From: Marinoscillum sp964351625
GTDB taxonomy: Bacteria; Bacteroidota; Bacteroidia; Cytophagales; Cyclobacteriaceae
DNA length: 64,000 nt
Assembly (NCBI GenBank): GCA_964351625.1
Contig: CAYGOV010000016.1
Span: forward strand, 1 to 64,000
Direction: 5' to 3'
Shown here: in pieces, positions 53,526-62,454 of the stretch
Layout: each line of letters begins with the position of its first letter
How positions within the stretch are numbered: position 1 is the stretch's first letter
Program-made: the position numbers and the translations under genes
The notes under the pieces: generated by a model
Told to the model about the DNA's origin: nothing
Database searches by the model: none
Seen by the model: the letters and a program-made list of their open reading frames with translations, nothing else

Positions 53526-54650
53526 TTATACGTGGTTATTAAGCATTACTGGCATCACCAAAAGTAAGATGTCTTCGTTCTCATCTTTATCAGCTGGCAA
53601 AATGATACCCGCACGATTAGGTGCATGTAGCTTCAATACAATGTCCTTCGCGTCCAGATTATTCAACATTTCAATAAGAAATTTAGCGTTGAATCCGATC
53701 TCGATATCCTCGCCATCATGCTCACAAGACAAACGCTCATTGGCCTCATTAGAGAAGTCTAAATCTTCCGCAGAGATCATTAGCTCACTACCAGTGATTT
53801 TCAATCTCACTTGATGAGTAGTCTTGTTGGCGTAGATCGCAATACGCTTAAGTGAACTCAAGAACTCACCTTTATTGATGTTCATCGTGTTCTGATTGTC
53901 AGAAGGAATCACGTTCTCATAATCCGGGAAACGCTCATCGATCAAGCGACAAATCATCTTCACATTATTGAAACTGAAGAATGCATTAGAAGCATTGAAC
54001 TCCAAATTCACATTAGTATTTTCTGACGGCAAAGTTGATTTAAGTAACGTCAGTGCTTTTCGCGGAATGATCATACTATGAGCCATATCCGAAGCGATAT
54101 CCACTCTTCTGTATCTGATCAATCGATGACTATCCGTAGCTACAAAAGTCGTATTGGTTTTATCAAGTTTCACGTAAACACCCGTCATGGCCGGTCGCAA
54201 CTCATCATTGCTAGTAGCATAGATCGTACTGTTGATCGCCTGACCTAGTACGCCCGATGACATGTTCACCGCGTATCCATCAGATACTGTTGGTACTTTA
54301 GGGAAATCAGTAGCATTCTCACCAGAAAGCTTGTAGCGACCATTGTCTGAATTGATTTCGATACTGTAAGTATCAGCATCAATAGAAAAAGTTACTGGCT
54401 GCTCTGGTAGATTTCTTAGTGTCTCCAAAAGAATCTTAGCAGGGATAGCTATACTTCCATCCTCTTTGGCTTCCACCTCTAGCTCGGTAATCATACTAGT
54501 CTGCAAATCAGAAGCAGTAATCGTCAAGGTACCTTCTGTAATCTCAAACAAGAAATTCTCTAGAATAGGCACAACAGGATTCGTAGTAATTACGCCATTA
54601 ACAGAAGATAATTGCTTGAGCAGGTATGATGAGGATACGATAAATTTCAT
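53526..54650 (-). CDS. dnaN: DNA polymerase III beta sliding clamp
   Basis: 374 residues, the usual clamp length, with three clamp domains. The start MKFIVSSSYLLKQLSSVNGV, PVVPILENFLFEI and LTASDLQTSMITEL-type strand (ITASDLQTSMITELEVEAKE) are typical, as are VATDSHRLIRYRR in the middle domain and a final LLLVMPVMLNNHV with the conserved P.M. ending. It encircles DNA and tethers the replicative polymerase. It lies downstream of gldA-gldF-gldG-DUF4340 on the same strand, with 101 bases before it that contain a promoter-like box. So it may be transcribed separately from the gliding operon. Confidence 0.96.
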   Translation of the reverse strand: MKFIVSSSYLLKQLSSVNGVITTNPVVPILENFLFEITEGTLTITASDLQTSMITELEVEAKEDGSIAIPAKILLETLRNLPEQPVTFSIDADTYSIEINSDNGRYKLSGENATDFPKVPTVSDGYAVNMSSGVLGQAINSTIYATSNDELRPAMTGVYVKLDKTNTTFVATDSHRLIRYRRVDIASDMAHSMIIPRKALTLLKSTLPSENTNVNLEFNASNAFFSFNNVKMICRLIDERFPDYENVIPSDNQNTMNINKGEFLSSLKRIAIYANKTTHQVRLKITGSELMISAEDLDFSNEANERLSCEHDGEDIEIGFNAKFLIEMLNNLDAKDIVLKLHAPNRAGIILPADKDENEDILLLVMPVMLNNHV

Positions 54651-54674
54651 TGGATTCTTATTTCAATTGGGTGG

Positions 54675-54682
54675 CAAATTTA
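54675..54682 (-). promoter_or_regulatory. Candidate -7 box for dnaN
   Basis: Minus-strand TAAATTTG matches TAnnTTTG exactly, 24 bases before the dnaN ATG. No clear -33 element at the usual distance. Confidence 0.35.
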
Positions 54683-54751
54683 ACGTGAAATTGTCATTGG
54701 AAAAAATATACTTTGGTTTTCAAGATTAACCTTTTTCTAGTAAAAATCAGA

Positions 54752-55663
54752 TCACTTATCTGGCGTTGTTTTTAGTTCAAAATCTGGAAGTTTTGCCAGA
54801 ATACGCTGCGCCCTTTTTCGATCGATAACAAACAACTCATTATTATTCAATCTTACTAGGTAAAATCGATCACGCTCCAATGGTTTAAATATTTCCAAAA
54901 CGATTGGTTTAGCAGCATCTATGGTCTCTAAAGTCAACTTCGCTAATGGCATACTCTCCGCCAAACGGTCATAATTGGGGAATCGCCCTTTGGTAATCCA
55001 TTCATTTGCTTGAAAGTATTCGAACTGATTGAGGTAATCTACCACCTTATTTGAGTCGAGCGCATTGACACCAGGAACTTTGAAAAAAGCATCATCAAAG
55101 GTGATAGAAACGTTTTTCTCAATTGAGCCTTCATATTCTAGAGTGAGCTGTTGGATGGTTCGCCATGTACCATTTAGCACCAATCTGTCTCGCCATTGAT
55201 CAACTGAAAGTTCAAAAATACCCGCTAAGTACTCGTTGTATCCGGGTATCTGTACTTCATAGACCTCTTCACTATTTACTTTAGAAAAGTATGTTTTGGT
55301 TTTCGTCGGGTTGCCCCAAACATAAAAGTTGCGCTTTTGTCCATCAATGTTGATCGTAACCTCATTTTGAATTACTGGTACCGAAACTGGCTTTTTCACC
55401 TCCACCCTATTAAGAATCGACATTATCAACCTGATCAATTCATTAGATGCAGCATACTGACCATTTAAGATCCATTTATTTCCATTTTTGGATAGTTTCA
55501 AATCACCAATCTGAATCTGCGAAATCAGCTCTGGAGTCTCTATTTTGAAGAGATTTTCATCAAAAGAGACGGTGCGCTTGGTTTGACTTGTGAAAAAGAA
55601 AACAAGGTTGGCAAGCAACAACAAGCCAAAAACAACGATCAATTTTCGATTTTTACCCTGCAT
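54752..55663 (-). CDS. DUF4340 domain protein associated with the Gld transporter
   Basis: 303 residues with an N-terminal membrane anchor (KLIVVFGLLLLANLVFFFTS) and a periplasmic region of the DUF4340 kind: ISQIQIGDLKLSKNGNKWIL, a WGNPTKTKTYF segment, YNEYLAGIFELSVDQWRDRL and a closing PDFELKTTPDK. This family often follows gldG-like genes in ABC-2-type operons and is thought to be an accessory of the transporter. The start abuts the gldG stop, with a single base between the genes. Its role is inferred only from position. Confidence 0.85.
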   Translation of the reverse strand: MQGKNRKLIVVFGLLLLANLVFFFTSQTKRTVSFDENLFKIETPELISQIQIGDLKLSKNGNKWILNGQYAASNELIRLIMSILNRVEVKKPVSVPVIQNEVTINIDGQKRNFYVWGNPTKTKTYFSKVNSEEVYEVQIPGYNEYLAGIFELSVDQWRDRLVLNGTWRTIQQLTLEYEGSIEKNVSITFDDAFFKVPGVNALDSNKVVDYLNQFEYFQANEWITKGRFPNYDRLAESMPLAKLTLETIDAAKPIVLEIFKPLERDRFYLVRLNNNELFVIDRKRAQRILAKLPDFELKTTPDK

Positions 55664-55664
55664 A

Positions 55665-57347
55665 TCAGAAATCGTTTTTGCGCTTACGTGCGACCATCTT
55701 TATCATACCGAAAAGGATCAGAATCACTAGTGGAATCACGAGATTAATCACTTGCCACTTTACACGCTCCTGCTTCACTTTCACTTTATCCAAAGGCCGA
55801 ATCTGCAACTCTTTGGACCTACTATCTACAAGACCATCTTCATCCAACAAGTAGTCAATAAGTCCAATCACAAACGCTTCGTTCGCATAAGTTTTCTGCC
55901 CATAAGGATCCACTCCTATCGGCAAAGGATTGCCATCTTCAAGACTCAGCTCGTTTCTTATGATATCTCCGTCGGCTATTACAGCTATTTTATTGGCTGG
56001 GCTCATTTCCATTATATCAGATCGGCTAAAAGCTGCCGGAGGAATTCGATTTTTAAAAAGCGAGGTAAAAGTCCCTTCAAGGAGATAGCCAAGTGACTTT
56101 GGTCCACTTTGAAACTTTTCTGGAATTAACTCAGATTGAAGATCATTGAAACTCACTTGAACAGGTGCTCCGAGTACTTTCGTATTTGCTGAGGTGAACA
56201 TAAGCGGAGACTTCTTGACTCCTTCTGCCTTCACGGTATCCAAGGTAGATGCGAATCTCACAAGAACGGCATCCATTCCTTTTACCACCGGATGATCACC
56301 AAAGTTGGTAATGATAGGAAAATAAGGCCATGGCAACATCCTGATCTGCGCCTGATCGCCAATGTTACCAGCTACTACCGGGAAATCTCCACAGTTGAGA
56401 TCTACTACGAAATTCTGGTTGATCCTTATTCCGTATTTGAATAAAATGTCCTGCAAGCCAGTTTCGTAAGGAATAGCAACTGTACCCGCTCCTGATGCAC
56501 TGTCCATGTTTACACTAAGCGCATCAAGAAAGAAAGCCACGCTCCCTCCGTTCATTACATATTGATCCAAAAGGAAGATCTCTGTTTCAGAAAACGACTT
56601 TGTTGGCTTTGCTATTATTAATAAATCATATCCTTGAATAGACGTTGTACGATCGGGCAAGTTGACGCGAAAGAGGTCGTATTTTGACAAAATCAAGTTA
56701 TTCAGACCTGCAAGCTGAGAAGTATCTGGCTCATTGTGTCCAACAACTAAGCCCACTCGCTTTCTACCTTCAGAAATTACTTGCTTAATCGCATTAGCAA
56801 ATTCATACTCTAACCCTTCTATGGATTGATTGAGGATTTCTTCTGGTGAATTTGTCCGATTGCCTTTGAGTAGATTCACTGCAAGTTCGCGACCGCCAGT
56901 TGAGATCACTGCTCCCGGAAACACCAATTTCTGGCTGCTTTGTCCATCTTTCGTATAATTGAGATTCGTAGGCTGCAGTCCCAAATCAACCAGCCCTTGA
57001 TAGAATTGATTCCGAGCCTTGCTGCTTTCAGCTTGTGAAGGATCGATAAATTTCACATCGAAATTAACTGTACTGTAGTTCGCAAATTCATCCAAAAGCT
57101 CTCTTATCGAAGTTTGGAATCGTTTAAAATTGGAAGGTAATTCACCAGCTAGGTAAATTTCAATCACCACATCTTGATCTAATCTACCCAATAGAGATTT
57201 TGTAGGTGCTCCGATAGTATAGCGCTTTTCCTCAGTCAAATCATAGCGCAGGTTGAACCTATTGCTCATTTGAAAAGCAAGTAAAATCACAAGAATTCCT
57301 ATGCCGAGCTGCAAGAATAAACCGATGCGATAGCTAGCGTTACTCAT
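55665..57347 (-). CDS. gldG: Gliding-motility ABC transporter auxiliary component GldG
   Basis: 560 residues with an N-terminal membrane helix (YRIGLFLQLGIGILVILLAF), then the long periplasmic domain of the GldG / ABC-type auxiliary family: RYDLTEEKRYTIGAPTKSLL near the start, VVIEIYLAGELPSNFKRFQT, VGLVVGHNEPDTSQLAGLNN, and GGSVAFFLDALSVNMDS. A C-terminal membrane helix (VINLVIPLVILILFGMI) and basic tail end it. In Flavobacterium johnsoniae GldA, GldF and GldG form an ABC transporter needed for gliding, though its substrate remains uncertain. It overlaps the gldF stop by 4 bases. Confidence 0.93.
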   Translation of the reverse strand: MSNASYRIGLFLQLGIGILVILLAFQMSNRFNLRYDLTEEKRYTIGAPTKSLLGRLDQDVVIEIYLAGELPSNFKRFQTSIRELLDEFANYSTVNFDVKFIDPSQAESSKARNQFYQGLVDLGLQPTNLNYTKDGQSSQKLVFPGAVISTGGRELAVNLLKGNRTNSPEEILNQSIEGLEYEFANAIKQVISEGRKRVGLVVGHNEPDTSQLAGLNNLILSKYDLFRVNLPDRTTSIQGYDLLIIAKPTKSFSETEIFLLDQYVMNGGSVAFFLDALSVNMDSASGAGTVAIPYETGLQDILFKYGIRINQNFVVDLNCGDFPVVAGNIGDQAQIRMLPWPYFPIITNFGDHPVVKGMDAVLVRFASTLDTVKAEGVKKSPLMFTSANTKVLGAPVQVSFNDLQSELIPEKFQSGPKSLGYLLEGTFTSLFKNRIPPAAFSRSDIMEMSPANKIAVIADGDIIRNELSLEDGNPLPIGVDPYGQKTYANEAFVIGLIDYLLDEDGLVDSRSKELQIRPLDKVKVKQERVKWQVINLVIPLVILILFGMIKMVARKRKNDF

Positions 57348-58069
57348 TTCTTCAAGCCAAGGATAAACTGTGAAACCAAAAGAACAATCGCAATCAAGCC
57401 AAGGAAATAAGTCACATCTGCAATATCTAATAATCCTCTACTCAATGAAGTATAATGAGGCATGACACCAAGGCTAGAGATATAATATGACCAATCGGCC
57501 CAAAGGTTGATACCAGAAAGCGAATCGAAACCTGAGTAAAATAAAAAACACAAAAAGGCTCCCAAGATGAAAGAGACGATTTGATTACCGGTGAGAACAG
57601 ATGAGAAAATACCAAAAGCCGTAAACACCCCACCTAAGAGCATCAATCCGATATATGAGCCAATGATACCTGGTGTATCAAGATTGCCTTGAGGATTGCC
57701 TAATTGACTTAAGGAGTAGTAGTAAACGATAGTGGGAAGAATGGAGAAGATCACCAATACAAAACCAGCCAAAAACTTACCTGTCAGAATATCAACATCC
57801 CTAAATGGAAGCGTCTGCAAAAGCTCGATAGTTCCTGATCGCTTCTCCTCGGCAAATGACTTCATTGTAATAGCGGGTATCAAAAACATAAACATGTATG
57901 GTCCTAAACTAAACAATGGCTCCATACTCGCATAGCCATAATCCAGCACGTTGGTGTCTGGAAAAACCCACATCAGCAGCCCAATCCCTATCAAAAAAAC
58001 ACTAATCACAACATACGCGATAAGTGAATTGAGAAACTCATTGACTTCTTTTAGAAATATGCTGATCAT
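57344..58069 (-). CDS. gldF: Gliding-motility ABC transporter permease GldF
   Basis: 241 residues with six membrane helices of the ABC-2 permease type: MISIFLKEVNEFLNSLIAYV at the start, LGPYMFMFLIPAITMKSFAE followed by EKRSGTIELLQTLP (the typical cytoplasmic coupling motif), FLAGFVLVIFSILPTIVYYY, and YFLGLIAIVLLVSQFILGL at the end. It forms the membrane channel with GldA as ATPase and GldG as auxiliary protein. It overlaps both neighbours by 4 bases, so the operon is translationally coupled. Confidence 0.94.
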   Translation of the reverse strand: MISIFLKEVNEFLNSLIAYVVISVFLIGIGLLMWVFPDTNVLDYGYASMEPLFSLGPYMFMFLIPAITMKSFAEEKRSGTIELLQTLPFRDVDILTGKFLAGFVLVIFSILPTIVYYYSLSQLGNPQGNLDTPGIIGSYIGLMLLGGVFTAFGIFSSVLTGNQIVSFILGAFLCFLFYSGFDSLSGINLWADWSYYISSLGVMPHYTSLSRGLLDIADVTYFLGLIAIVLLVSQFILGLKK

Positions 58070-58974
58070 AGCGTTTTCTTTTGTGTCAACTGATGAAAGA
58101 CATCTTCCAAAGAATCCTGTGTCTTGGACATACTTTGTAAAGGAAAATCATTGTCTGAAGTAACCTTTAAGATCTTGGCCCGCAAATCCGCATCATCCGA
58201 TTGGATCAAGTAGGTATGTTCACCTTTATTGGTAAGCTCTAATCCAGCTTTCGCAAAAGCGGATTCATCTATGAAGCCTTCGAAAGTCACCACGTAACCC
58301 TGTCGCTGTTCAACGCCTATTTTCAAATTACCAATGGCATCATTCGCTACTATTTTCCCTTTATCTATTATCACTACCTGATCACAAAGCGACTCTACTT
58401 CCTGCATGATATGCGTAGAAAGTATCACCGTTTTATCCTTGCTGATCGTTTTGATTACTTGTCTTATTTCTAAAATTTGATTAGGATCTAAGCCTGTTGT
58501 TGGCTCATCCAAGATCAACACCTTTGGATCATGAATCAGCGCTTTCGCCATGCCTACTCTTTGGCGATAGCCTTTAGATAAAGCGCCAATTCGTTTCCCC
58601 TTCTCACGGTCTAGCCCTACAAGCTGGATAACATCTTCAATTTTATTTTTGGCATTTGATAATCCATGGGCACTTGCAATAAAACCAAGAAACTCTCGCA
58701 CATACATATCAAGGTAAAGTGGATTGTGTTCAGGTAGATAGCCAATCATCTTCTTCACTTTGATCGGCTCATCGAGCACATTTAAGTCACAAATAAGCGC
58801 CGCACCAGAAGTAGGCCTCACATATCCTGTAAGCATCTTCATTGTTGTAGATTTCCCTGCTCCATTTGGTCCCAAAAATCCTGTGATGATACCCGGATGA
58901 GCATCAAATGAAATGGCATCTACTGCCGCTTGGTTTCCGTAAGTTTTGGTTAATTCCTTAATGGAGATGGACAT
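58066..58974 (-). CDS. gldA: Gliding-motility ABC transporter ATP-binding protein GldA
   Basis: 302 residues. The ATPase core has Walker A GPNGAGKST (35-43), Q-loop region MIGYLPEHNPLY, signature LSKGYRQRVGMAKAL, Walker B VLILDEPTTGLDP and switch VILSTHIMQEVESLCD. A C-terminal extension (about 225-302) of the Gld/ABC-2 kind follows, ending DSLEDVFHQLTQKK. It powers the GldF permease. Followed by gldF (4-base overlap) and preceded by the SDR gene with two bases between. Confidence 0.95.
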   Translation of the reverse strand: MSISIKELTKTYGNQAAVDAISFDAHPGIITGFLGPNGAGKSTTMKMLTGYVRPTSGAALICDLNVLDEPIKVKKMIGYLPEHNPLYLDMYVREFLGFIASAHGLSNAKNKIEDVIQLVGLDREKGKRIGALSKGYRQRVGMAKALIHDPKVLILDEPTTGLDPNQILEIRQVIKTISKDKTVILSTHIMQEVESLCDQVVIIDKGKIVANDAIGNLKIGVEQRQGYVVTFEGFIDESAFAKAGLELTNKGEHTYLIQSDDADLRAKILKVTSDNDFPLQSMSKTQDSLEDVFHQLTQKKTL

Positions 58975-58976
58975 AC

Positions 58977-59678
58977 CTACTTTTTGCCTTTGGGTCTTAG
59001 TGGTCTTATTTCTAAATCTACTGGAAGGTAATTCTCATGTGAATTAATCAAATCGACGATCGATTTAGCCACATCTTGAGGCCGCATCATATTTTCATTT
59101 GCAGATATAGAAGAAATATCATCGAAGAAATTAGTTGCCACACTTCCAGGATATACGTTAGTTACTTTGATTCCCCAATCTCTCAGCTCCATGAAAAGTG
59201 AATGACCGAATCCAGTCACGGCATGTTTGGTAGCGACATAAGCCGACATATTAGCAACAGGATTACGACCTGCAATAGAGCTGATGTTCACTATATGCCC
59301 CTGATCCATGGCTTTCATTTCAGGCACCACCACTTTCGTACAGTACATTAGCCCATGTACGTTCACATTAAACATACCATGCCAATCTTCCATCGATAGC
59401 TCATCTATGCTTCCTACCACCCCGTAACCAGCATTATTGATTAAAAAATGAGCTGATCCGCCAAGAAAATCAACAGAAGCTTGATGGGCAGCTACTACTT
59501 GATTATAATCTGAAACGTCTACTTTAATACTCGAAAAAGAAGGGTGAACCAAAGAAGTTCCTGATCGGCTCCATCCAGCTACTTTCACTCCAGCAGCAAG
59601 CAATTGCTGTACTACTTCAAAGCCAATACCTTTGCTGGCTCCTGTTACTATGGCATATTTTCCCTTCAGATAATCCAT
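58977..59678 (-). CDS. Short-chain dehydrogenase/reductase, first gene of the gld operon
   Basis: 233 residues, classical SDR: nucleotide motif TGASKGIG (12-19), NNAG (81-84), catalytic S133/S134 (NISSIAG), Y147 and K151 (YVATK), and VYPGSVATNFF after. It uses NAD(P)H to reduce or oxidise an unknown alcohol or ketone. The stop is two bases from the gldA start, so it is likely co-transcribed with the gliding transporter genes, although no functional link is known. A minus-strand TATGTTTG box lies 60 bases upstream (59738-59745). Confidence 0.93.
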   Translation of the reverse strand: MDYLKGKYAIVTGASKGIGFEVVQQLLAAGVKVAGWSRSGTSLVHPSFSSIKVDVSDYNQVVAAHQASVDFLGGSAHFLINNAGYGVVGSIDELSMEDWHGMFNVNVHGLMYCTKVVVPEMKAMDQGHIVNISSIAGRNPVANMSAYVATKHAVTGFGHSLFMELRDWGIKVTNVYPGSVATNFFDDISSISANENMMRPQDVAKSIVDLINSHENYLPVDLEIRPLRPKGKK

Positions 59679-59737
59679 CTATGCTATTATAATCTTAGTG
59701 AACGCAATATTGACTGTTTTTATTTTTAATCACAAAG

Positions 59738-59764
59738 CAAACATACCTACCTATTCTATGTTTG
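59738..59764. promoter_or_regulatory. Divergent promoter pair forming an inverted repeat
   Basis: CAAACATA (59738-59745) and TATGTTTG (59757-59764) are exact reverse complements separated by 11 bases. Each is an exact TAnnTTTG box pointing outward: minus to the SDR-gld operon (start 59678), plus to the FMN reductase gene (start 59801). They could be two -7 elements, an operator, or both. Confidence 0.5.
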
Positions 59765-59800
59765 AGTTGCTTAACGAACAAACCTTTTTAAATTGAAAGC

Positions 59801-60328
59801 ATGATTACAATAGTATGTAGTACCAATCGAAACGAATCACTGTCCTACCAGATCAGTCTTCAGTATCAAGAATTACTCAAGTCACTCAATACGGAAAGTC
59901 AAATCCTTAATCTGAACGAGCTTCCATCCGATTTTGCTTTTTCGGCACTTTATGAAAATTCAGGCAAAAACTCTGCCTTCAATTCTTATCGTGTCCAAAT
60001 GAAAGAAGCGCTTAAATACGTTTTCATTGTTCCAGAGTATAATGGATCATTTCCCGGTGTGTTAAAAACATTTATAGATGGACTTGAATATCCCGGAACT
60101 TTCAAGAACAAGAAATGCGCTCTAGTAGGATTATCATCCGGCATCCAAGGTGGTGGACTTGCCCTCAGCCATCTAACAGATATTTTCAACTATTGTGGAA
60201 TGAGCGTTTTAGCACTAAAACCAAAGTTGGCATTAATAGAAAAGCATATTGATGAAAACAGTCGTATCACCAATATGCTTTACAATAACCTGCTCAAAGA
60301 GCAGGCCCAACTTCTTTTAGATTTTTAA
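59801..60328 (+). CDS. NADPH-dependent FMN reductase family protein
   Basis: 175 residues of the flavodoxin-like fold: start MITIVCSTNRNESLSYQISL (phosphate-binding loop), FIVPEYNGSFPGVLKTFIDG (the conserved PEYNGS.P..LK.F.D) and ALVGLSSGIQGGGLALSHLT, which shapes the flavin site. Members reduce FMN, quinones or azo compounds with NADPH. The exact substrate is unknown. It converges on the fatty-acid-hydroxylase-family gene, with stops overlapping by 4 bases. It starts 36 bases after a TATGTTTG promoter box. Confidence 0.93.
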   Translation: MITIVCSTNRNESLSYQISLQYQELLKSLNTESQILNLNELPSDFAFSALYENSGKNSAFNSYRVQMKEALKYVFIVPEYNGSFPGVLKTFIDGLEYPGTFKNKKCALVGLSSGIQGGGLALSHLTDIFNYCGMSVLALKPKLALIEKHIDENSRITNMLYNNLLKEQAQLLLDF

Positions 60329-60969
60329 GATTTTTCCTTAGGAGGAAGTGTATTGAAAATCACGTCCCAAAGTAAGGTGCTTACACCAAATGCGTGATCC
60401 TCTGGGTGCTTATAATGATGCATTGCGTGATATTTCCAAAGCTTCCTCATAGGCTCGAAACTAGGTGGCTTTACTACATGCTGAGCATAATGAAGAGAAA
60501 TATAAAATAAATACCCAGCTACAAATCCCGGGAAGAAAGCAAACGCTAACTCTCCAATTAGCAACCAGTAAATCCCGAAAAGAGCAGCCATCATGAGAAA
60601 CGCTGGAATAGGAGGCATAGCTAATCTTGTAGGATCTTTCGGATATTGATGATGAATACCGTGACCAAGATGCTGAATCTTCAAAAGCGTTTTGTTCTCG
60701 GTATGAGTATGGTAAACAAATCTATGTATCGCATATTCAGCAAAGGTCCAAAATAACCAACCTGCCGAGAAGCATAGCACAATGGATAAAGCATCTAATC
60801 GTGATACAGCCAAGTAAACAAACGAGCAAATAATTAAGAAATGCATCGTAATAGGAACGGCTATATGAGTACGAGTAAGCTTTTCTAACCATCCCTTCTT
60901 AAACAAATGATCAGTTCCTTCATTCTTAGGGCGTAAGTGAGCAGGGATTTGATAAAAGTGGTTTTCCAT
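60325..60969 (-). CDS. Fatty acid hydroxylase / sterol desaturase family membrane enzyme
   Basis: 214 residues with about four membrane helices and His clusters: HRFVYH, HTHTENK with HLGHGIHHQYP, HYAQH, and HAMHHYKHPEDHAFGV. These fit the di-iron fatty-acid-2-hydroxylase-like branch (FA2H-type), which adds a hydroxyl to the alpha-carbon of acyl chains, for example in the sulfonolipids or ceramide-like lipids of Bacteroidota. The exact lipid is inference. The frame extends upstream to ATG 61008 (13 more residues), but ATG 60969 (MENHFYQIPAHLRPKNEG) is the more family-like start. The 344 bases upstream hold nothing recognised. Confidence 0.88.
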   Translation of the reverse strand: MENHFYQIPAHLRPKNEGTDHLFKKGWLEKLTRTHIAVPITMHFLIICSFVYLAVSRLDALSIVLCFSAGWLFWTFAEYAIHRFVYHTHTENKTLLKIQHLGHGIHHQYPKDPTRLAMPPIPAFLMMAALFGIYWLLIGELAFAFFPGFVAGYLFYISLHYAQHVVKPPSFEPMRKLWKYHAMHHYKHPEDHAFGVSTLLWDVIFNTLPPKEKS

Positions 60970-61313
60970 AATTACCGCAAAAGAGTGCCTTATTGGCTTA
61001 AAATACAATGATATTTATCAGTTATTTGACTTGTATGAGCATTTGTTTAATAGAATTGTCAATTCGTTAACAAATTCGCAACATACAATCTATGAGGCAG
61101 TAACGCCATTTGAAAAAATATGTTTGGCCTTTTTAAAAGAAACATGAGCTAGGAAAGGATGTGTTTTATTGATTTACCAAAACATGCTACTTTCAGAAAA
61201 AGCCAAGTTTTCTAATCTATCTTTTTTGAATTTCTACTTACTCACTAATACAAAGAGTATTTACAATTGGTTCTGGGGAACTAGTCAAATGTTCTTTTGA
61301 AATGTCACTTTTA

Positions 61314-62408
61314 TTAAAACTTAAGGCACATAGGTGCCGACAAAGTCATTTGATTCCCTGTAAAGGTCAAGCCCCCAGTCTCCTTATTCCTTTCAAATAC
61401 GCATATATTATCTGATCTTTGATTAGCAACTAACAGGTGATTCTCATCTGGTGAAAGGGTGAAGTTTCTAGGCCAATCGCCCTCCACGGATGTATGACCA
61501 ATTAAAGTTAATTCACCATTTTCCGCTACGCTGAAAGCCACAATGCTGTTATGTCCTCTATTGGCACCATAGAGAAACTTACCGTCTGCACTCAGCTGAA
61601 TATCAGAGCATTGACTGTGCTCTGTAAAATCTTGTGGCAAGGTTGTCTGTCGTTCAATTACCTCAAGCCTTCCATCAGCCAAAACATTCAATGAGATTAT
61701 ACTATTGGATAGCTCATTGATTATGAATGCTCTTGATTTATCTTTTTGAAAAATCAGATGTCTTGGTCCATCTCCGGGCATTAGCGCCAAAGCCACAAAC
61801 CCCTCTCCCATATTGGGCCCAGAAGTTGGGTAAGCCATTACTTGATCAGTCCCGAGATCTACTACATACAGAATACTCCCATCAGCGGAAAAGATTGAGC
61901 AATGCGCATGAGGACCTTCCTGTCGGTTTTCATTGGGTCCGCTCCCTTGATGCTGATAAGTGAATAAAGAGTCTGCGAATTTTCCATTTGCGTCCAAATT
62001 GTAAACGACTCCAGAACCTGATCCATAATTAGCTACAGCTACAAATGATTGAGTTGGGTCTACATCTACATAGCAAGCGCCCCTGCCATATGCAGATCTT
62101 CCATCTAATAATGAGAGCCCAGCTTCACTTTTAGAAAAAGCTAAAATCTTAGCATCATCCGTCTCACTTACAGAGTAAACGTGACTTGGCAACACATCGA
62201 TATAGGTAGGGTTATTAACTTCCGCTACAAGCACTGGACTTGATAACTCTCCTGATTTCGGGTTGAACTGTGCTCTATAAATTCCCTCACTAACAGTATT
62301 GGTATCTGTCCCAATCCACATTGTCTCTGTGGAGGCTACATCCGACGAACAGGATACAAGTGAAAAAAGCAGTAACGATAAGAAAGCGATTGGATTAAGT
62401 GATTTCAT
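61314..62408 (-). CDS. Lactonase-family (Pgl-like) beta-propeller lipoprotein
   Basis: 364 residues from ATG 62408, with lipoprotein signal (MKSLNPIAFLSLLLFSLVSC). The propeller then follows: MWIGTDTNTVSEGIYRAQFN, EGPHAHCSIFSADGSILYVV (the conserved GPHAH), DGPRHLIFQKDKSRAFIINE (the DGPRH motif), and WPRNFTLSPDENHLLVANQ. These are hallmarks of the 6-phosphogluconolactonase (YbhE/Pgl) family, but an exported lipoprotein may act on another sugar lactone. The open frame reaches ATG 62513, but those 35 residues precede a perfect lipobox signal, and a TGAATTTG box (62442-62449, minus) lies 33 bases before ATG 62408. So the shorter start is chosen. Confidence 0.88.
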   Translation of the reverse strand: MKSLNPIAFLSLLLFSLVSCSSDVASTETMWIGTDTNTVSEGIYRAQFNPKSGELSSPVLVAEVNNPTYIDVLPSHVYSVSETDDAKILAFSKSEAGLSLLDGRSAYGRGACYVDVDPTQSFVAVANYGSGSGVVYNLDANGKFADSLFTYQHQGSGPNENRQEGPHAHCSIFSADGSILYVVDLGTDQVMAYPTSGPNMGEGFVALALMPGDGPRHLIFQKDKSRAFIINELSNSIISLNVLADGRLEVIERQTTLPQDFTEHSQCSDIQLSADGKFLYGANRGHNSIVAFSVAENGELTLIGHTSVEGDWPRNFTLSPDENHLLVANQRSDNICVFERNKETGGLTFTGNQMTLSAPMCLKF

Positions 62409-62454
62409 AAGGTTGAATGATCGATAATCACCGCAATGTCGCAAATTCAGCCAA

